DNA of 64,000 nucleotides, from NCBI RefSeq assembly GCF_900215505.1, contig NZ_LT907844.1, positions 496,001 to 560,000 of the forward strand, written 5' to 3'. Made by a program: the position numbers and the translations under genes. Numbering within the stretch: position 1 is the first letter of the stretch; every line of letters begins with the position of its first letter. Of this stretch, positions 63,743-64,000 are shown piece after piece. This DNA is from Cohaesibacter sp. ES.047 (GTDB taxonomy: Bacteria; Pseudomonadota; Alphaproteobacteria; Rhizobiales; Cohaesibacteraceae). The notes below the pieces were generated by a model, which was not told the origin of the DNA, did no database searches, and worked only from the letters and a program-made list of their open reading frames with translations.

Positions 63743-64000
63743 ATGCAAATACCAGCGCCAACACTTCCGAACCTGGGGGAATTGGCTTTTTTGAGAAATG
63801 GTTGTCCATATGGGTCGCCCTGTCGATTGCGGCAGGATTGATCCTTGGCGAACTTTTCCCAAGCCTGTTTGGAACACTTGCGGCACTTGAATATGCCCAT
63901 GTCAATCTTGTGGTCGCTGTGCTCATCTGGGCGATGGTCTATCCGATGATGGTGTCGGTCGATTTCTCCAGCATCAGCCATGTGGCTGATGAGCCGAAGG
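63733..64000 (+). CDS. acr3: Arsenite efflux permease Acr3, N-terminal part (partial)
   Basis: The frame from ATG 63733 runs to the window edge and encodes 89 residues: FFEKWLSIWVALSIAAGLILGELFP...LVVAVLIWAMVYPMMVSVDFSSI, the first two to three helices of the ACR3 family. It exports arsenite made by ArsC. The rest lies outside the window. Confidence 0.9.
   Translation, partial: MSVDANTSANTSEPGGIGFFEKWLSIWVALSIAAGLILGELFPSLFGTLAALEYAHVNLVVAVLIWAMVYPMMVSVDFSSISHVADEPK

Overview
The window looks like a chromosomal accessory region of an alphaproteobacterium. The protein flavour is Rhizobiales/Rhodobacterales-like, the base composition is moderate, and most starts have Shine-Dalgarno sequences. 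No rRNA, tRNA, CRISPR array or single-copy marker was seen, so the genus is not assigned. Layout: 1-5881 is a plus-strand uronate catabolism operon (enolase-superfamily dehydratase, SDR, UxaC, RraA-like protein, two-subunit UxaA). 5882-8075 holds decayed transposase relics. 8076-15138 is an integrase-rich module: a degenerate tyrosine recombinase, an AlpA/excisionase-like protein, a small protein, two large divergent tyrosine recombinases in overlapping frames, a strong terminator, two tandem PemK-like paralogues and an acidic unknown protein whose last codons were cut off by an IS21 insertion (15139-17677). An orphan Xre/MbcA/ParS antitoxin and a chemotaxis receptor follow.

21.4-27.4 kb is a nest of insertion sequences: IS6 next to IS3, IS630 and IS256 inside that IS3, then a broken IS21. 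It starts with a parDE pair whose toxin gene is cut by the IS6. 27.5-36.6 kb is a complete amino-sugar cluster (ABC transporter, NagA, NagB, NanK, NanE) with a divergent RpiR regulator. It lies between two directly repeated, apparently identical 892-bp IS6 copies. 37.2-41.4 kb is a second IS pile-up (IS6, IS1182, a rearranged IS256 carrying an IS21 end, IS5). 41.5-51.7 kb encodes a tripartite tricarboxylate-type transporter, a GntR regulator, a 2-hydroxyacid dehydrogenase and the lower glucarate/galactarate route (GarL-like aldolase, tartronate semialdehyde reductase, glycerate kinase) with a LacI regulator and recognisable operators. A third, inverted IS6 copy follows.

52.8-59.3 kb is a defence and stability island: HigBA, a resolvase with its res site, a ParDE-like pair, a two-gene CBASS (CD-NTase plus patatin phospholipase) and a DUF262/DUF1524 GmrSD-like nuclease. 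After a relic-rich stretch, 61.0-64.0 kb is an arsenic cluster: small thioredoxin, ArsP-like permease, two divergent ArsR proteins, ArsC and the start of an Acr3 pump.

The three catabolic clusters meet in common intermediates. The uronate operon makes 2-keto-3-deoxygluconate, the gar-like genes turn keto-deoxy-glucarate into pyruvate and glycerate phosphate, and the nag/nan genes feed fructose-6-phosphate. The best candidates for something undescribed are the 8.0-15.2 kb recombinase/PemK-like module and the compact CBASS plus DUF262 neighbourhood.
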